A stretch of 64,000 nt of DNA from an uncultured Clostridia bacterium (GCA_947589045.1 CANQBQ010000002.1:1-64000), one strand, 5' to 3'; counted from the first letter of the stretch, positions 16,846 through 27,221 are shown. Notes: generated by a model not told the origin, from the sequence alone. Program-made: numbers and translations.

Positions 16846-19018
16846 GGTTAACGAATTTCAGGTTTTAGAAGAAAAAATTCGCAAATATATGCCCTCGGCA
16901 GACCTTTCAATGGTTGAAAAGGCATACCGCGTTGCAAATGAAATGCACGGCGGGCAGAAGCGGGCTTCGGGCGAGCCGTTTGTGACTCACCCTATTGAGG
17001 TTGCGAAAATTATTGCGGATATGGAGCTTGATTTGGAGTCCGTGACCGCCGCTCTGCTTCACGACGTCGTTGAGGACACCGATTACACAAAAGAGGATGT
17101 GAAGCGTGAATTTAACGCCAACGTCGCGCTTCTTGTGGACGGCGTTACAAAGCTGAGCAAGATACAGTATTCGTCCAAAGAGGAGCATCAGATAGAGAGC
17201 CTCAGAAAAATGTTTTTCGCTATGGCGAAGGACGTTCGCGTAATCTTAATTAAGCTGGCTGACAGACTGCACAATTTGCGAACGATGAAGTCTATGCCCG
17301 AAGAAACTCAAAGGCAGAAGGCACGCGAGACGCTGGAGGTTTACGCGCCCCTCGCTCACAGGCTCGGTATGTCGAAGGTTCAGTGCGAGCTTGAGGATTT
17401 GTCGCTTAAGTATATCGACCCGATAGGCTACTATGAGATAATCGACAAGATAGCGCAAAAGAGGAGCGAGCGCGAGCAGTATATAAACGACATTATCGAA
17501 ATTCTCAAAAAGCGTCTTGACGAGGACGGAATGCACTATCAGATAAACGGCAGGGCGAAGCACTTTTACAGCATATATCGAAAAATGTTTACCCAGAACA
17601 AGAGCATAGATGATATTTATGATTTATTCGCGGTGCGTATAATCGTGGACACCGTGGCGGACTGCTACGCCGTTTTGGGTACGGTGCACGACCTGTTCAG
17701 CCCCGTGCCGGGCAGGTTTAAGGATTATATAGCGATGCCGAAGCCGAATATGTATCAGTCGCTTCATTCGACTATGTTCGGTCCCAACGGAACGCCGTTT
17801 GAAATTCAGATAAGAACGTGGGAAATGCACAACACCGCCGAAAACGGAATTGCGGCTCACTGGAAATACAAAGAGGGCAAGAGCGGACAGAGCGACCTTG
17901 ACAGTAAGCTCGAGTGGATAAAGAGCTTTCTTGAAATACAAAAGGACGCGACCGACGCCGACGATTTTATGTACACGCTTAAAATCGACTTGTTCAGCGA
18001 CGAGGTTTTTGTGTTTACGCCGAGCGGAGACGTTGTAAATCTGCCCGCGGGTTCGACTCCCATAGATTTTGCTTATTCGATACACAGCGCGGTAGGAAAC
18101 TCTATGACAGGCGCGAAGGTCAACGGAAAAATCGTGACTTTGGACTATCATCTCAACAACGGCGATATTGTTGAGGTCATAAAAGGTGCGGCAAATCACG
18201 GACCCAATCTCGACTGGCTCAAAATCGCAAAGACGTCTCAGGCGCGCAACAAGATAAATCAGTGGTTCAAGAAAGAAAACCGCGAGGAAAATATCGCAAA
18301 GGGCAAGGAAATGATGGAGCGCGAGCTGAAAAAGGCGCACATCGATCTCAATATTTTAAACGACGAGAACTTTGTCGCACCGATGCTCAAACGGTACGGC
18401 TTCAAACAGCTTGACGACGTTTACTCAACGCTCGGATACGGCGGTGCGAGTGCGACTAAGTTCCTGGCAAAACTCAAAAACGCGAAGGACGCTCAGCTCT
18501 TAAAGCCCGAAACTCCCGCTATCGGAGATTTGGTATCCTCGAAGCCGAGCAAGCCGACCTCCAACAGCGGCGTAATAGTCGAGGGCGTGGAAAACTGTCT
18601 TATCAGATTTTCTCATTGTTGCAATCCGGTGCCGGGCGACGATATTGTCGGATATATTACGCGCGGACGCGGAGTTGCGATACACCGCCGCGACTGCGTT
18701 AACATAACTCACGATTTGCAGGGCGTGGAAGCCGACCGATTTATCAAGGTTTCGTGGGATATGGGTGCGGACAGCAACTATCAGACGCTTTTGTGCGTCA
18801 CCGCTACAGACCGCGAAATGCTGATAGTAGACACCACTCTCGCGCTCAAGGACAACAACGCGGTAATCAAAAATTACAACGCGCGAACCGTTAAAAACGG
18901 AATTGCGATTATTGACATAGTTATTGAAATAAGCAGCACACAGCAGCTTGAAAAGATTATGAAATCGCTGAAAAAGATTGACGGCGTGCTGTCGGTTGTA
19001 AGGCGCAGACAGGGATAG
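16829..19018 (+). CDS. relA: Bifunctional (p)ppGpp synthetase/hydrolase
   Basis: A Rel-type protein of about 729 residues controlling the stringent response. The hydrolase HD domain is intact (THPIEVAKII and LLHDVVEDT, the HDxxED motif), so it should both make and degrade (p)ppGpp. The synthetase domain follows (about 220-340) with RAKHFYSIYRKM and YDLFAVRIIV. A TGS domain (VFVFTPSGDVVNLPAGSTP), a helical region with a HCCNPVPGDDI zinc-finger-like segment and a C-terminal ACT domain complete the normal order. ATG 16829 (MAKEIEVNEF) is chosen; an earlier in-frame start at 16775 would overlap recJ by 71 nt. The dtd gene often found next is absent here. Confidence 0.95.
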   Translation: MAKEIEVNEFQVLEEKIRKYMPSADLSMVEKAYRVANEMHGGQKRASGEPFVTHPIEVAKIIADMELDLESVTAALLHDVVEDTDYTKEDVKREFNANVALLVDGVTKLSKIQYSSKEEHQIESLRKMFFAMAKDVRVILIKLADRLHNLRTMKSMPEETQRQKARETLEVYAPLAHRLGMSKVQCELEDLSLKYIDPIGYYEIIDKIAQKRSEREQYINDIIEILKKRLDEDGMHYQINGRAKHFYSIYRKMFTQNKSIDDIYDLFAVRIIVDTVADCYAVLGTVHDLFSPVPGRFKDYIAMPKPNMYQSLHSTMFGPNGTPFEIQIRTWEMHNTAENGIAAHWKYKEGKSGQSDLDSKLEWIKSFLEIQKDATDADDFMYTLKIDLFSDEVFVFTPSGDVVNLPAGSTPIDFAYSIHSAVGNSMTGAKVNGKIVTLDYHLNNGDIVEVIKGAANHGPNLDWLKIAKTSQARNKINQWFKKENREENIAKGKEMMERELKKAHIDLNILNDENFVAPMLKRYGFKQLDDVYSTLGYGGASATKFLAKLKNAKDAQLLKPETPAIGDLVSSKPSKPTSNSGVIVEGVENCLIRFSHCCNPVPGDDIVGYITRGRGVAIHRRDCVNITHDLQGVEADRFIKVSWDMGADSNYQTLLCVTATDREMLIVDTTLALKDNNAVIKNYNARTVKNGIAIIDIVIEISSTQQLEKIMKSLKKIDGVLSVVRRRQG

Positions 19019-19028
19019 GGAGGACACT

Positions 19029-19655
19029 ATGTTTTTTCACAAACTTACGCTCGGCGATTTGGCTACAAACTGTTATTTTTTAGCCGACGAAAAAACGGGA
19101 GACGCGATTATGATAGACGCGCCCGACGAGCACGAGCTTATAGAAAGGTTTTTGGAGGAGAAGGGATACACGCTCCGAAAAATCCTGCTCACTCACGCCC
19201 ATTTTGACCATATTCTCGCACTCGGCTATCTTAAAGAGCATACCGGCGCGGAAATTTATTTGCATGAGGACGAGGCGGATGTGCTGGGCGACGAGGAACT
19301 AAATCACCTTTTCTTTCACGGAAAGACATATTCGCCGAGCCGCCCTGAGCCCGATGTTTTGCTGAAGGACGGAGACACGGTAACCGTCGGGGAAATTTTT
19401 ATTAAGGTTATTCATACGCCCGGGCACACAAAGGGCGGCGCGAGCTATCTCGCGGGTGACCTTTTGTTCAGCGGCGACACTCTTTTCAGACACAGTATAG
19501 GAAGGACCGACCTGCCGACAGGAGATTACAAATCCGAAATAAAATCCATCAAAGAGAAGCTGCTGCCGCTCGGCGACGATATTAAGGTATATCCGGGACA
19601 CGGCGCGGCGACGACTATCGGCGAGGAGAGAAAGGAAAATCCTTATTTGATATGA
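19029..19655 (+). CDS. MBL-fold metallo-hydrolase (glyoxalase II-like)
   Basis: A 208-residue metallo-beta-lactamase-fold hydrolase. The metal-binding motif LTHAHFDHILAL is clear, with further ligands in HTPGHTKGG, FSGDTLFRHSIGRTDL and YPGHGAATTIGEE. The size and motifs match the small glyoxalase-II-like group often found after relA in clostridia. The true substrate is not established for this group; thioester or detoxification roles are possible. The ATG follows the relA stop by 10 nt with AGGGAGG ahead, and the gene overlaps hemZ by 4 nt. Confidence 0.88.
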   Translation: MFFHKLTLGDLATNCYFLADEKTGDAIMIDAPDEHELIERFLEEKGYTLRKILLTHAHFDHILALGYLKEHTGAEIYLHEDEADVLGDEELNHLFFHGKTYSPSRPEPDVLLKDGDTVTVGEIFIKVIHTPGHTKGGASYLAGDLLFSGDTLFRHSIGRTDLPTGDYKSEIKSIKEKLLPLGDDIKVYPGHGAATTIGEERKENPYLI

Positions 19656-20833
19656 GCGATACGAATATGTGGGGAGAGATGACGGGAATACGCCCCGTTA
19701 AAATTGCGGGCGCGCTTTTAAAAAAGGGTGCGTCGCGCGAAGAAATAATAGAGTATTATATAAAGAACTACGGAGTTTCCTATGAAAAGGCGGAGCTTTG
19801 TTTTAATGTTGCAAAGGTTGAAGAACCGATTGCGGAAAGCATACACAAAAACGGTGTTTCGATTTATATCGGAATACCGTTTTGTCCTACACGCTGTCTT
19901 TACTGCTCGTTTGTCACCAACGGAGCGGGCAGGACAGGGAAATACATACCTCAGTATCTCGACTGCCTTGCGCGGGAGATAGAATATGTCGGAGAAATAT
20001 TAAAGAATAACGGGAATGTCGTGGAGAGCGTTTACATAGGCGGCGGAACGCCGACCACCCTTTCGGCGGAGCAGCTTCGCTTCTTGTTTCAAAAAATACG
20101 CGGCGGCTTTGATTTGTCAAACGTGCGCGAATACACCGTGGAGGCGGGCAGACCCGACACAATAACGCGGGACAAGCTGATTGCAATATCGGATTTCGGG
20201 ATTGACAGAATAAGCATAAATCCGCAGAGTATGAATGAAAAGACGCTTAAAATAATCGGCAGGAACCACACTCCGCAGGATATAATCGACGCGTACCGTC
20301 TCGCGCGCGAGTGCGGAATAAAAAATATAAATATGGACATAATCGCGGGACTTCCCGACGAGACCTTTGAGGAGTTTAAATACACCGTTGAAAAAGTCGA
20401 GGAATTGTCGCCCGAGGATACCACAGTACACACGATGAGCATAAAACGCTCGTCCCGCCTTAACGAAATGCTTGATAAGTACACGTTGACCGACGGAAGC
20501 GAAATAAGAAAAATGGTGGACTTTGCCGCAGAGTATCTGAAAGGAGCGGGAAAGCACCCGTATTATCTTTACAGGCAGAAGAATATGCTCGGGAATTTTG
20601 AGAACGTGGGCTATTCAAAACCGGGCTTTGAAAGCCTTTACAACATTTTCATTATGGAGGAAATCCAGACCATAATCTCGCTTGGCGGGGGCGGCGTGAC
20701 AAAAACAGTGGACAGGGAAACGGGCAGAATAGAGCGCATATTTAACGTCAAGGAGCCCAAGGATTACATAGAGAGAATTGACGAGATGCTGACGAGAAAA
20801 GCTGTTTTGAAAAAAATCGATAAAAATGATTGA
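19652..20833 (+). CDS. hemZ: HemZ-like coproporphyrinogen III dehydrogenase, short N terminus
   Basis: A radical-SAM protein of 393 residues. The cluster motif CPTRCLYCSF (CxxxCxxC) lies in IPFCPTRCLYCSFVTNGAG, followed by YIGGGTPTTLSAEQL, EAGRPDTI, RISINPQSMN and NMDIIAGLPDET, all typical of HemZ/HemN. HemZ members oxidise coproporphyrinogen anaerobically or act in related heme chemistry. Most HemZ proteins I know have about 100 extra residues before the WGEMTGIRPVK segment; here that segment is at residue 7. The ATGA overlap with the MBL gene fixes the start, so the N-terminal domain seems truly missing. Other heme genes are not in the window, so the function may differ. Confidence 0.85.
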   Translation: MSDTNMWGEMTGIRPVKIAGALLKKGASREEIIEYYIKNYGVSYEKAELCFNVAKVEEPIAESIHKNGVSIYIGIPFCPTRCLYCSFVTNGAGRTGKYIPQYLDCLAREIEYVGEILKNNGNVVESVYIGGGTPTTLSAEQLRFLFQKIRGGFDLSNVREYTVEAGRPDTITRDKLIAISDFGIDRISINPQSMNEKTLKIIGRNHTPQDIIDAYRLARECGIKNINMDIIAGLPDETFEEFKYTVEKVEELSPEDTTVHTMSIKRSSRLNEMLDKYTLTDGSEIRKMVDFAAEYLKGAGKHPYYLYRQKNMLGNFENVGYSKPGFESLYNIFIMEEIQTIISLGGGGVTKTVDRETGRIERIFNVKEPKDYIERIDEMLTRKAVLKKIDKND

Positions 20834-20858
20834 AAAATTTGCAAATATATTGTATAAT
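20830..20858 (+). promoter_or_regulatory. Promoter of the pectate lyase gene
   Basis: TTGAAA at 20830-20835, 17-nt spacer, TATAAT at 20853-20858. The -35 overlaps the hemZ stop codon. Confidence 0.8.
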
Positions 20859-20908
20859 TTTAATATATTTGCGTTTGATTAAAAATTCAAAAAGGAAGTC
20901 GGGTTTTT

Positions 20909-23900
20909 ATGAAAAAGATTTTGTCACTTATTATGGCTTTGTGTATGCTCGGTACGCTCTGCATAGTTTATGCGGCGGATGATACTCCGACGGCGGGCGA
21001 TGCTCCGACCACGGCGTCGGACGCTCTTTTGGCGTTCCCCGGAGCCGAGGGCGGCGGAAAATATACCAAGGGTGCGCGCGGTGCGCTTGACGCCGAGGGC
21101 GGCAGGGTAGAAGTGTACCACGTCACAAATCTTGACGCCACGGGTGAAGGCTCGTTCTCGGACGCGGTGGGCAACGGCGTTCAGGAGGACGACTCTGAGA
21201 CCGTCGGACGAATTGTCGTGTTTGACGTGGGCGGTATAATCGAAGTTCCCGGCACCGTATATGTGAACAGGAACAACATTACCATTCTCGGTCAGACTGC
21301 GCCCGGCGACGGTATTACCATAACGGGCGGCGATGTCAGGATAGGCAACGCAAGGCAGAATGTTATTATGAGGTATCTGCGCGTCCGTCCCACCAACAAA
21401 AACGGCGGAGAGTATGACGGCATAGGAGGTCAGTGGAACAAGGACGTTATAATCGACCACTGCTCCACGAGCTGGTTTGTTGACGAGGGAATGACCCTGT
21501 ATGCGGGAAATGCCGAGAACAGCAATGGCTACGAGCAGGGACAAAGGCTTACCGTGCAAAACTCGATTACTGCCGAGAGTATGCGTCTTTCGGGTCACTT
21601 TAAGGGAGCGCACGGCTACGGCGGAATTATAGGCGGCACCAACGCCACCTATTACAGAAACCTCTGGGCGCATCACGACAGCCGTTCACCGCGACTTGAC
21701 AGAGCGCTTCAAAAGACCGACTTCAGAAACAATGTTGTATATAACTGGGGTGTTACCAATTCGGCATACGGCGGCGAGCCTTGCTCTCCGCATAACCGTG
21801 TAATAAACCCCTCTAAGGTAAATTACGCAAACAACTTTTACAGCTTCGGTCCCAGCACCCGCGATGACAGGAAGGCGAGAATTTATGACTTTGACAAACT
21901 CGCAAAAACCATTGACGGCGTTACCTACAAGAGCCAATTCTATATGGAGGACAACTATGTAGAGGGATACTCCGACGTTACGGCGAACAACTGGCTCAGC
22001 AAGTCGGCTAATAAAGCGGAAAATCAGGTTGACAGAATGACAGAGCCGTTTTCTCTCGGCGATGATTTGTACTCGGATTTGAACCTTACAAGCGTTCTGC
22101 CCGGCAAGGATGTTCGCGAAAGCGTGCTCTCAGACGTGGGAGCGACTCTCCCGAAGCGTGACGCGGTCGACGCGAGAATTATCGCGGACGCGGCGAACAG
22201 AACGGGAAGAATTATAAACAATTCGAGCGAGGTCGGCGGCATTTCCGGCTTTGAAAAAGTTGAGCAGCCATTTGAAATTCCCGCTCAATGGAAAACCGAT
22301 AACGGTATGGGTGATGCGGCTGAAACCGATATAGTTTCGGACGGCACGTGGAAGGGCTACACCTGGATTGAGGCGTATGTGAATGATTGGACTCAGCAGC
22401 AGAGCGCGGTCGCGCCTACCAATCCGAGCATTACGGTCACAAGTCCCGCTATTGCGTCGGTAAACGGCAGTGTTAACGGCGTAACCGTAAACAAGGGCAA
22501 CTGGTCGGTCATAAAAGAAGGTCAGACCGTCAGCTATAAGGCGCAGGCGACTCCGGTCGGTGATACCTCGATAACCAAAATGGAGCTTTGGGACGGCGAG
22601 ACGAAAATAAAGGATTACGACGGTCAGTCCGGCATAGACGATACGGTTTCTTTGGATATAGGCGAGCATTACCTTTCGTGTATGGCGTACAACAACCTCG
22701 GCGAGAGTACGCGAAGCACAACCTCGATAGTGTATGTCAACGGCGCAAATCAGCCCGAGGGCTGGAGTTTTAAGGCGATAGGCTCTCCCACATACGGAAG
22801 CGGCGGAGTCTCGGTTGACGAAAACGGAATTTATACGATAGGCGGAAGCGGCAAGATTGGCGGCAAGACGGATAAATTCAACTTTATGTATCAGCAGATT
22901 ACCGGCGACTTTGACATATCCCTCAAAATGGAAGATGTTATGGCAAACGAGAACGGTCCCGTATTCGGACTTATGGTTCGCAACACGCTTGACGCGAACT
23001 CGATTTCGGCGGCGCTTGTGGACGGCTGGATAAAGCTGGGCAGAAATCCGAGAATAGTTGCACGCAAAACCAAGGGCGGCGACCTTGCGACGGATGGAAA
23101 TCAGACCAATTCAACCGATAAGAAAACGGGTATATTCTTTACGGATAAAAACGGCGGAATAATCTCGGCAAACGTTCTGGGCGAGTACAACGACGGAAAT
23201 AAAACGGGTTATAACTGGCTTCCCGGCGAGGCGCACGAGCTTCCGAACTATCTGAGAATACAAAGAAGCGGCAAAAGGCTTATATTCTCTGTTTCAAACG
23301 ACGGAGTTGACTATACCGACAATATCAGACAGCCGTATATAATGGAGATTAGCGGACTTTCCGACACGGTCTATGTCGGCGTTGCGATAGATGCGCATCA
23401 GGGACAGTCGGACGCGTCTCCCAAGCCTTACTACTCTATGGCGACGTTCAGCGATTTGAAACTGGATAATCAGTCGAACTATGTAGACCCCGAGCCGACC
23501 GAGACTCCCGAGCCTACCGAAACGCCCGCACCCGTAGACCCCGAGCTTGCCGAAAAGTACGGAAAGTGGCTGGTGGGTCAGGCAGACCCAAACAACGACG
23601 ACGGAAAGCTTGACATCACCACATATGAGGGCAAGGGCGCGCTTGAAGTGACTCACAGAAACGCGTATATGCCTTTGAACAGCGCAATATCGAGCGGAAA
23701 GGTCGATTTTAACTTTGACCTCTATATAGATACCGAAATGGACAGAAATTTCAGAGTGTACCTTGAAAATAGCGTGTCGAAGCTCGCTGTCTCGGGCAAC
23801 GTGTTTGCGGAGGTTATAAACAACCGCGGCGGCAAAGTAAATCTCGGACCCGCGATAGATGAACAGAACAAGACCCTTTTCACATACGAACAGCTCGGCG

Positions 23901-24391
23901 AAAGTCAATGGGTCAATTTCAATGTAACGCTCGATTACGACAAGGTCGGCACCGAGGAGTTTATAACGCTCACGGCGAAGCGGTACGACGGAGAGGTTCT
24001 CGCGTCGGTGAACATCGGCTCGATAGAGGGCAGAGACACAACGCTCAAGTCTATTCGTCTGGTGCAGACCGCAGACGTTGCGTATTTCGCAAATATGGAG
24101 CTTACAAAGGAATTTACTTCGACCGACGTATTCTATGCCGAAGCACCCGCGCTTGAAAACGGCACGGTTACGGCGTCGGTGCAAAATAACGGCGACGAGG
24201 GCGGCGCACTGCTTATTGCGGCGGCTTACAACAGCGGTATGATTGTCGAGGCGAAAGCGGAAAAGATACCGAAGGGAGCAGACCCGACGCAGGTTTCGCT
24301 GACGTTTGACAAGCCCTATACCGATGTAAAGCTCTACCTTTTATCGGGGCTGTCGCTTATGCCTTACAGTAATGTTATAAAATTAAAATAA
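20909..24391 (+). CDS. Secreted multidomain pectate lyase
   Basis: A 1160-residue exported protein. The signal peptide is residues 1 to about 22 (MKKILSLIMALCMLG start, cut near VYAADD). The right-handed beta-helix lyase domain (about 45-430) has AFPGAEGGGKY, VFDVGGIIEV, ITILGQTAPGDGITITGG, MRYLRVRP and IIDHCSTSWFVDEG, matching the polysaccharide lyase family 1 type that cleaves polygalacturonate by Ca2+-dependent beta-elimination. Next come an Ig-like region (about 510-610), a concanavalin/DUF1349-like region (about 615-850), a Pro/Thr linker with PEPTETPEPTE, a second concanavalin-like region (about 880-1070) and a C-terminal module of about 85 residues. No SLH or LPXTG anchor is visible. 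The C-terminal module resembles that of the protein at 58531. Confidence 0.92.
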   Translation: MKKILSLIMALCMLGTLCIVYAADDTPTAGDAPTTASDALLAFPGAEGGGKYTKGARGALDAEGGRVEVYHVTNLDATGEGSFSDAVGNGVQEDDSETVGRIVVFDVGGIIEVPGTVYVNRNNITILGQTAPGDGITITGGDVRIGNARQNVIMRYLRVRPTNKNGGEYDGIGGQWNKDVIIDHCSTSWFVDEGMTLYAGNAENSNGYEQGQRLTVQNSITAESMRLSGHFKGAHGYGGIIGGTNATYYRNLWAHHDSRSPRLDRALQKTDFRNNVVYNWGVTNSAYGGEPCSPHNRVINPSKVNYANNFYSFGPSTRDDRKARIYDFDKLAKTIDGVTYKSQFYMEDNYVEGYSDVTANNWLSKSANKAENQVDRMTEPFSLGDDLYSDLNLTSVLPGKDVRESVLSDVGATLPKRDAVDARIIADAANRTGRIINNSSEVGGISGFEKVEQPFEIPAQWKTDNGMGDAAETDIVSDGTWKGYTWIEAYVNDWTQQQSAVAPTNPSITVTSPAIASVNGSVNGVTVNKGNWSVIKEGQTVSYKAQATPVGDTSITKMELWDGETKIKDYDGQSGIDDTVSLDIGEHYLSCMAYNNLGESTRSTTSIVYVNGANQPEGWSFKAIGSPTYGSGGVSVDENGIYTIGGSGKIGGKTDKFNFMYQQITGDFDISLKMEDVMANENGPVFGLMVRNTLDANSISAALVDGWIKLGRNPRIVARKTKGGDLATDGNQTNSTDKKTGIFFTDKNGGIISANVLGEYNDGNKTGYNWLPGEAHELPNYLRIQRSGKRLIFSVSNDGVDYTDNIRQPYIMEISGLSDTVYVGVAIDAHQGQSDASPKPYYSMATFSDLKLDNQSNYVDPEPTETPEPTETPAPVDPELAEKYGKWLVGQADPNNDDGKLDITTYEGKGALEVTHRNAYMPLNSAISSGKVDFNFDLYIDTEMDRNFRVYLENSVSKLAVSGNVFAEVINNRGGKVNLGPAIDEQNKTLFTYEQLGESQWVNFNVTLDYDKVGTEEFITLTAKRYDGEVLASVNIGSIEGRDTTLKSIRLVQTADVAYFANMELTKEFTSTDVFYAEAPALENGTVTASVQNNGDEGGALLIAAAYNSGMIVEAKAEKIPKGADPTQVSLTFDKPYTDVKLYLLSGLSLMPYSNVIKLK

Positions 24392-24407
24392 AAGCGTTTT
24401 AATAATT

Positions 24408-24445
24408 AAAATTCCGCAGAGTTTTTCGCTCTGCGGAATTTTTTT
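24408..24445 (+). terminator. Terminator after the pectate lyase
   Basis: AAAATTCCGCAGAG pairs with CTCTGCGGAATTTT, followed by a T-run. Confidence 0.92.
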
Positions 24446-24521
24446 GCATAGCTCGGAGCTTGTCTGAATAAGAATTAAGTAAACCTATTCAAAAAAGCTG
24501 AAAGACACGGAGGATACGACT

Positions 24522-27146
24522 ATGCGAAGCTACAACGGATTACAGAGCGGCGAGGTTGAAGCCCAAAGAAGGAAGTACGGCTCAAACGAGCTTGAAGCCG
24601 TGGGCGGAAAAACTTTTTTCCGGAAGTATATGGAAAATTTTGAAGACCCGATAATCAAAATTTTGCTCGTCGCGCTCGGGATAAACGTCCTGTTTACATT
24701 TACGGGCAGAGTGGATTGGTATGAGTGTTTCGGAATACTCCTATCGGTACTGCTCGCCACGTTTGTAAGCACAATTTCTGAGTACAAGAACGAAAACATA
24801 TTTAAAAAGCTCAAAGCGGAGGCTTCCAAAACTCTCTGTATGGTCTACCGCGACGGCGAGCTGACCGAAATAAGCACCGACGATTTGGTGGTCGGCGACC
24901 ATGTACTTTTGCAGTCGGGAAACCTCGTCCCCGCCGACGGACACGTCATAGACGGCTGTGTAACAGTTGATCAGTCGGCTCTCAACGGGGAGAGCCGAGA
25001 GGTGAAAAAGTCGGCGGAGCAGAGCCGCGGCTGCCCCGACTTTTGGGATAAAAGCTCGCTTTACCGCGGCTCGGTTGTGCGCGAGGACGAATGTGTTATG
25101 ATAGTCGACAGCGTGGGCGAAAATACGGTCTACGGCAACATCTCCAAAGAGGCTCAGACCGAAAGCGGCACAAGTCCGCTCACCGAAAAACTGACCGAGC
25201 TTGCCAAAAGTATAAGCAAATTCGGATATATTGCCGCTATTTTGGTTGTCATAATCTGTATGCTTGAACATTCGGTTATTGACAGCGGCTTTTCTCCCGC
25301 GCTGATACGGGCGTATTTTCTTGATTTTCAGCGCGTGACGTCCGACTTTGTGGAGTCGGTTATATACGGAATAATAGTGATAGTCGTGGCAATTCCCGAA
25401 GGTTTGCCGCTTATGATAGCGATAGTGTGCTCCCTCAATATGAAAAAGATGCTGAAGGGCAACGTGCTTGTGCGCCGCCTTATAGGAATTGAGACGGCGG
25501 GAAGTATGAACATTTTGTTTTCGGATAAGACGGGAACCATAACAAAAGGAAAGCTCAACGTGGTGACGTTTGTAAACGGCTTCGGAAAGGAGTATAAGAG
25601 CTTTTATACAATCGAGGACGATTTGCGCGACATACTGTGTACGTCGATAGTAAATAACACCTCGTCTCATCTTTCAAAGGACGGGGTAATAGGCGGCAAT
25701 GCGACCGAAAAGGCGTTGCTTGAATATGTGCCTTCCAACCGCGTGGAGCGCTATAAAGCCGAGATTCTGTGGAAGCTTCCGTTTTCAAGCCAAAACAAGT
25801 TTTCCGCCGCCGCTTTGGAAAAGCAGTCGCTGACGCTTTATAAGGGTGCACCCGAAAAAATACTGCCCAAATGCACATACTGTTATTCGCAATTCGGAAA
25901 GTCCGAACGCTTTGAAGCGCGGCGTGAGATTGACAAAAAACTGCTTGAGCTTGCGGGAAAGAGTTACAGACTTATCGCGCTCGCGGTCAAGCCGTCCGTA
26001 AGCCGCACCGCACCGGGCAAGGCTGAAATACCCGACGGGCTTATACTGGTCGGACTTATCGGCATACGCGACGACGTGCGCCCCGAAGCCAAAAACGCGA
26101 TACGAGAGGTGAGAGCGGCGGGGATACAGGTCGTTATGATAACGGGCGATAAGCGGGAAACGGCGGTGGCTATCGCAAAAGAGGTAAAGCTCATAGACAG
26201 CGACGATGATGTTGTGCTGACCTCGGACGACCTCGACAAAATGAGCGATGAAAAGCTTAAAGAGCTTATGCCGAGAATACGCGTCATCGCCCGCGCACGT
26301 CCGAACGATAAAAGCCGCCTTGTGCGTATAGCGAGGGAGATGGAGCTGGTCGTCGGAATGACGGGCGACGGCGTAAACGACTCCCCCGCACTCAAGCAGG
26401 CTGATGTGGGCTTTGCGATGGGAAGCGGTACTGAGGTTGCCAAGGAAGCGGGCGATATTGTAATACTGGACGACAATTTCGGCTCGGTAAGAAACGCCGT
26501 GCTGTACGGCAGGACGATTTACAACAGCATCAAAAAATTTATAAAGTTTCAGCTTGCCATAAATGTGGCGGCGGTCTCGGTTTCGATTGCGGGGCGCATA
26601 ATAGGCATTGAAAAGCCGTTTTCGATAACTCAGATGCTGTGGATAAACCTGGTTATGGACACTCTCGCGGCGATAGCGTTCGGCGGTGAGCCCGCCCTGC
26701 GGCGTTATCTCGACGCTCCGCCCAAGTCCAGAAACGAAAAGCTGCTCGACCGCGATATGTGGAGCTCGATTATCTTCGGAGGGCTGACGATATGCGCCAT
26801 AAGTATGTTTATGTTTGTGTCGCCCAAGATACACTCGATGTTCAGAGCGGGCGACGGGGACATTTACTTTTACACGGGGTATTTTACATTTTTCATATTC
26901 AGCTGTATATTCAACGGTTTTAACGCCCGCGCGGACGGGATAGATTTGATTGAAAACCTTGCGATAAACAAGCAGTTTATATGGATTATGGGGCTTATCT
27001 GCGCGGTTCAGATAATAATGACCTACTTCGGCGGAGCCATACTGCGTACCGCGGGACTCTCGATTTCGGAATGGGCGGTCGCTCTGTCGCTCGCGTTTTT
27101 GATAATCCCGCTGGATTTGGCAAGAAAAATTTTATTTAATAAATAA
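24522..27146 (+). CDS. Calcium-translocating P-type ATPase
   Basis: An 874-residue P2-type ATPase that should export Ca2+ from the cytoplasm at the cost of ATP. Seen in order: N-terminal actuator with LNGESREVK (the TGES loop, here NGES), membrane helix 4 with AIPEGLPL (Ca2+-coordinating PEGL), phosphorylation motif SDKTGTITKG with Asp335, nucleotide-binding KGAPEKIL, hinge MITGDKRETA and GMTGDGVNDSPALKQADVGFAMG, then helices with INLVMDTLAA. The PEGL and NLVMDT segments point to the plasma-membrane/SERCA calcium group. ACGGAGG precedes the ATG. Terminators or promoters separate it from both neighbours. Pectate lyases need Ca2+ and pectin is Ca2+-bridged, but a link is only suggested by adjacency. 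Confidence 0.93.
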   Translation: MRSYNGLQSGEVEAQRRKYGSNELEAVGGKTFFRKYMENFEDPIIKILLVALGINVLFTFTGRVDWYECFGILLSVLLATFVSTISEYKNENIFKKLKAEASKTLCMVYRDGELTEISTDDLVVGDHVLLQSGNLVPADGHVIDGCVTVDQSALNGESREVKKSAEQSRGCPDFWDKSSLYRGSVVREDECVMIVDSVGENTVYGNISKEAQTESGTSPLTEKLTELAKSISKFGYIAAILVVIICMLEHSVIDSGFSPALIRAYFLDFQRVTSDFVESVIYGIIVIVVAIPEGLPLMIAIVCSLNMKKMLKGNVLVRRLIGIETAGSMNILFSDKTGTITKGKLNVVTFVNGFGKEYKSFYTIEDDLRDILCTSIVNNTSSHLSKDGVIGGNATEKALLEYVPSNRVERYKAEILWKLPFSSQNKFSAAALEKQSLTLYKGAPEKILPKCTYCYSQFGKSERFEARREIDKKLLELAGKSYRLIALAVKPSVSRTAPGKAEIPDGLILVGLIGIRDDVRPEAKNAIREVRAAGIQVVMITGDKRETAVAIAKEVKLIDSDDDVVLTSDDLDKMSDEKLKELMPRIRVIARARPNDKSRLVRIAREMELVVGMTGDGVNDSPALKQADVGFAMGSGTEVAKEAGDIVILDDNFGSVRNAVLYGRTIYNSIKKFIKFQLAINVAAVSVSIAGRIIGIEKPFSITQMLWINLVMDTLAAIAFGGEPALRRYLDAPPKSRNEKLLDRDMWSSIIFGGLTICAISMFMFVSPKIHSMFRAGDGDIYFYTGYFTFFIFSCIFNGFNARADGIDLIENLAINKQFIWIMGLICAVQIIMTYFGGAILRTAGLSISEWAVALSLAFLIIPLDLARKILFNK

Positions 27147-27152
27147 TTTGTA

Positions 27153-27181
27153 TTGACGTAAATTAAAATTTGTTATACAAT
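27153..27181 (+). promoter_or_regulatory. Promoter of the isomerase-like gene
   Basis: TTGACG at 27153-27158, 17-nt spacer, TACAAT at 27176-27181. Confidence 0.8.
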
Positions 27182-27221
27182 AAATTTGTCATTAAATTGA
27201 ATATTTTAGGAGGTCTATGAA

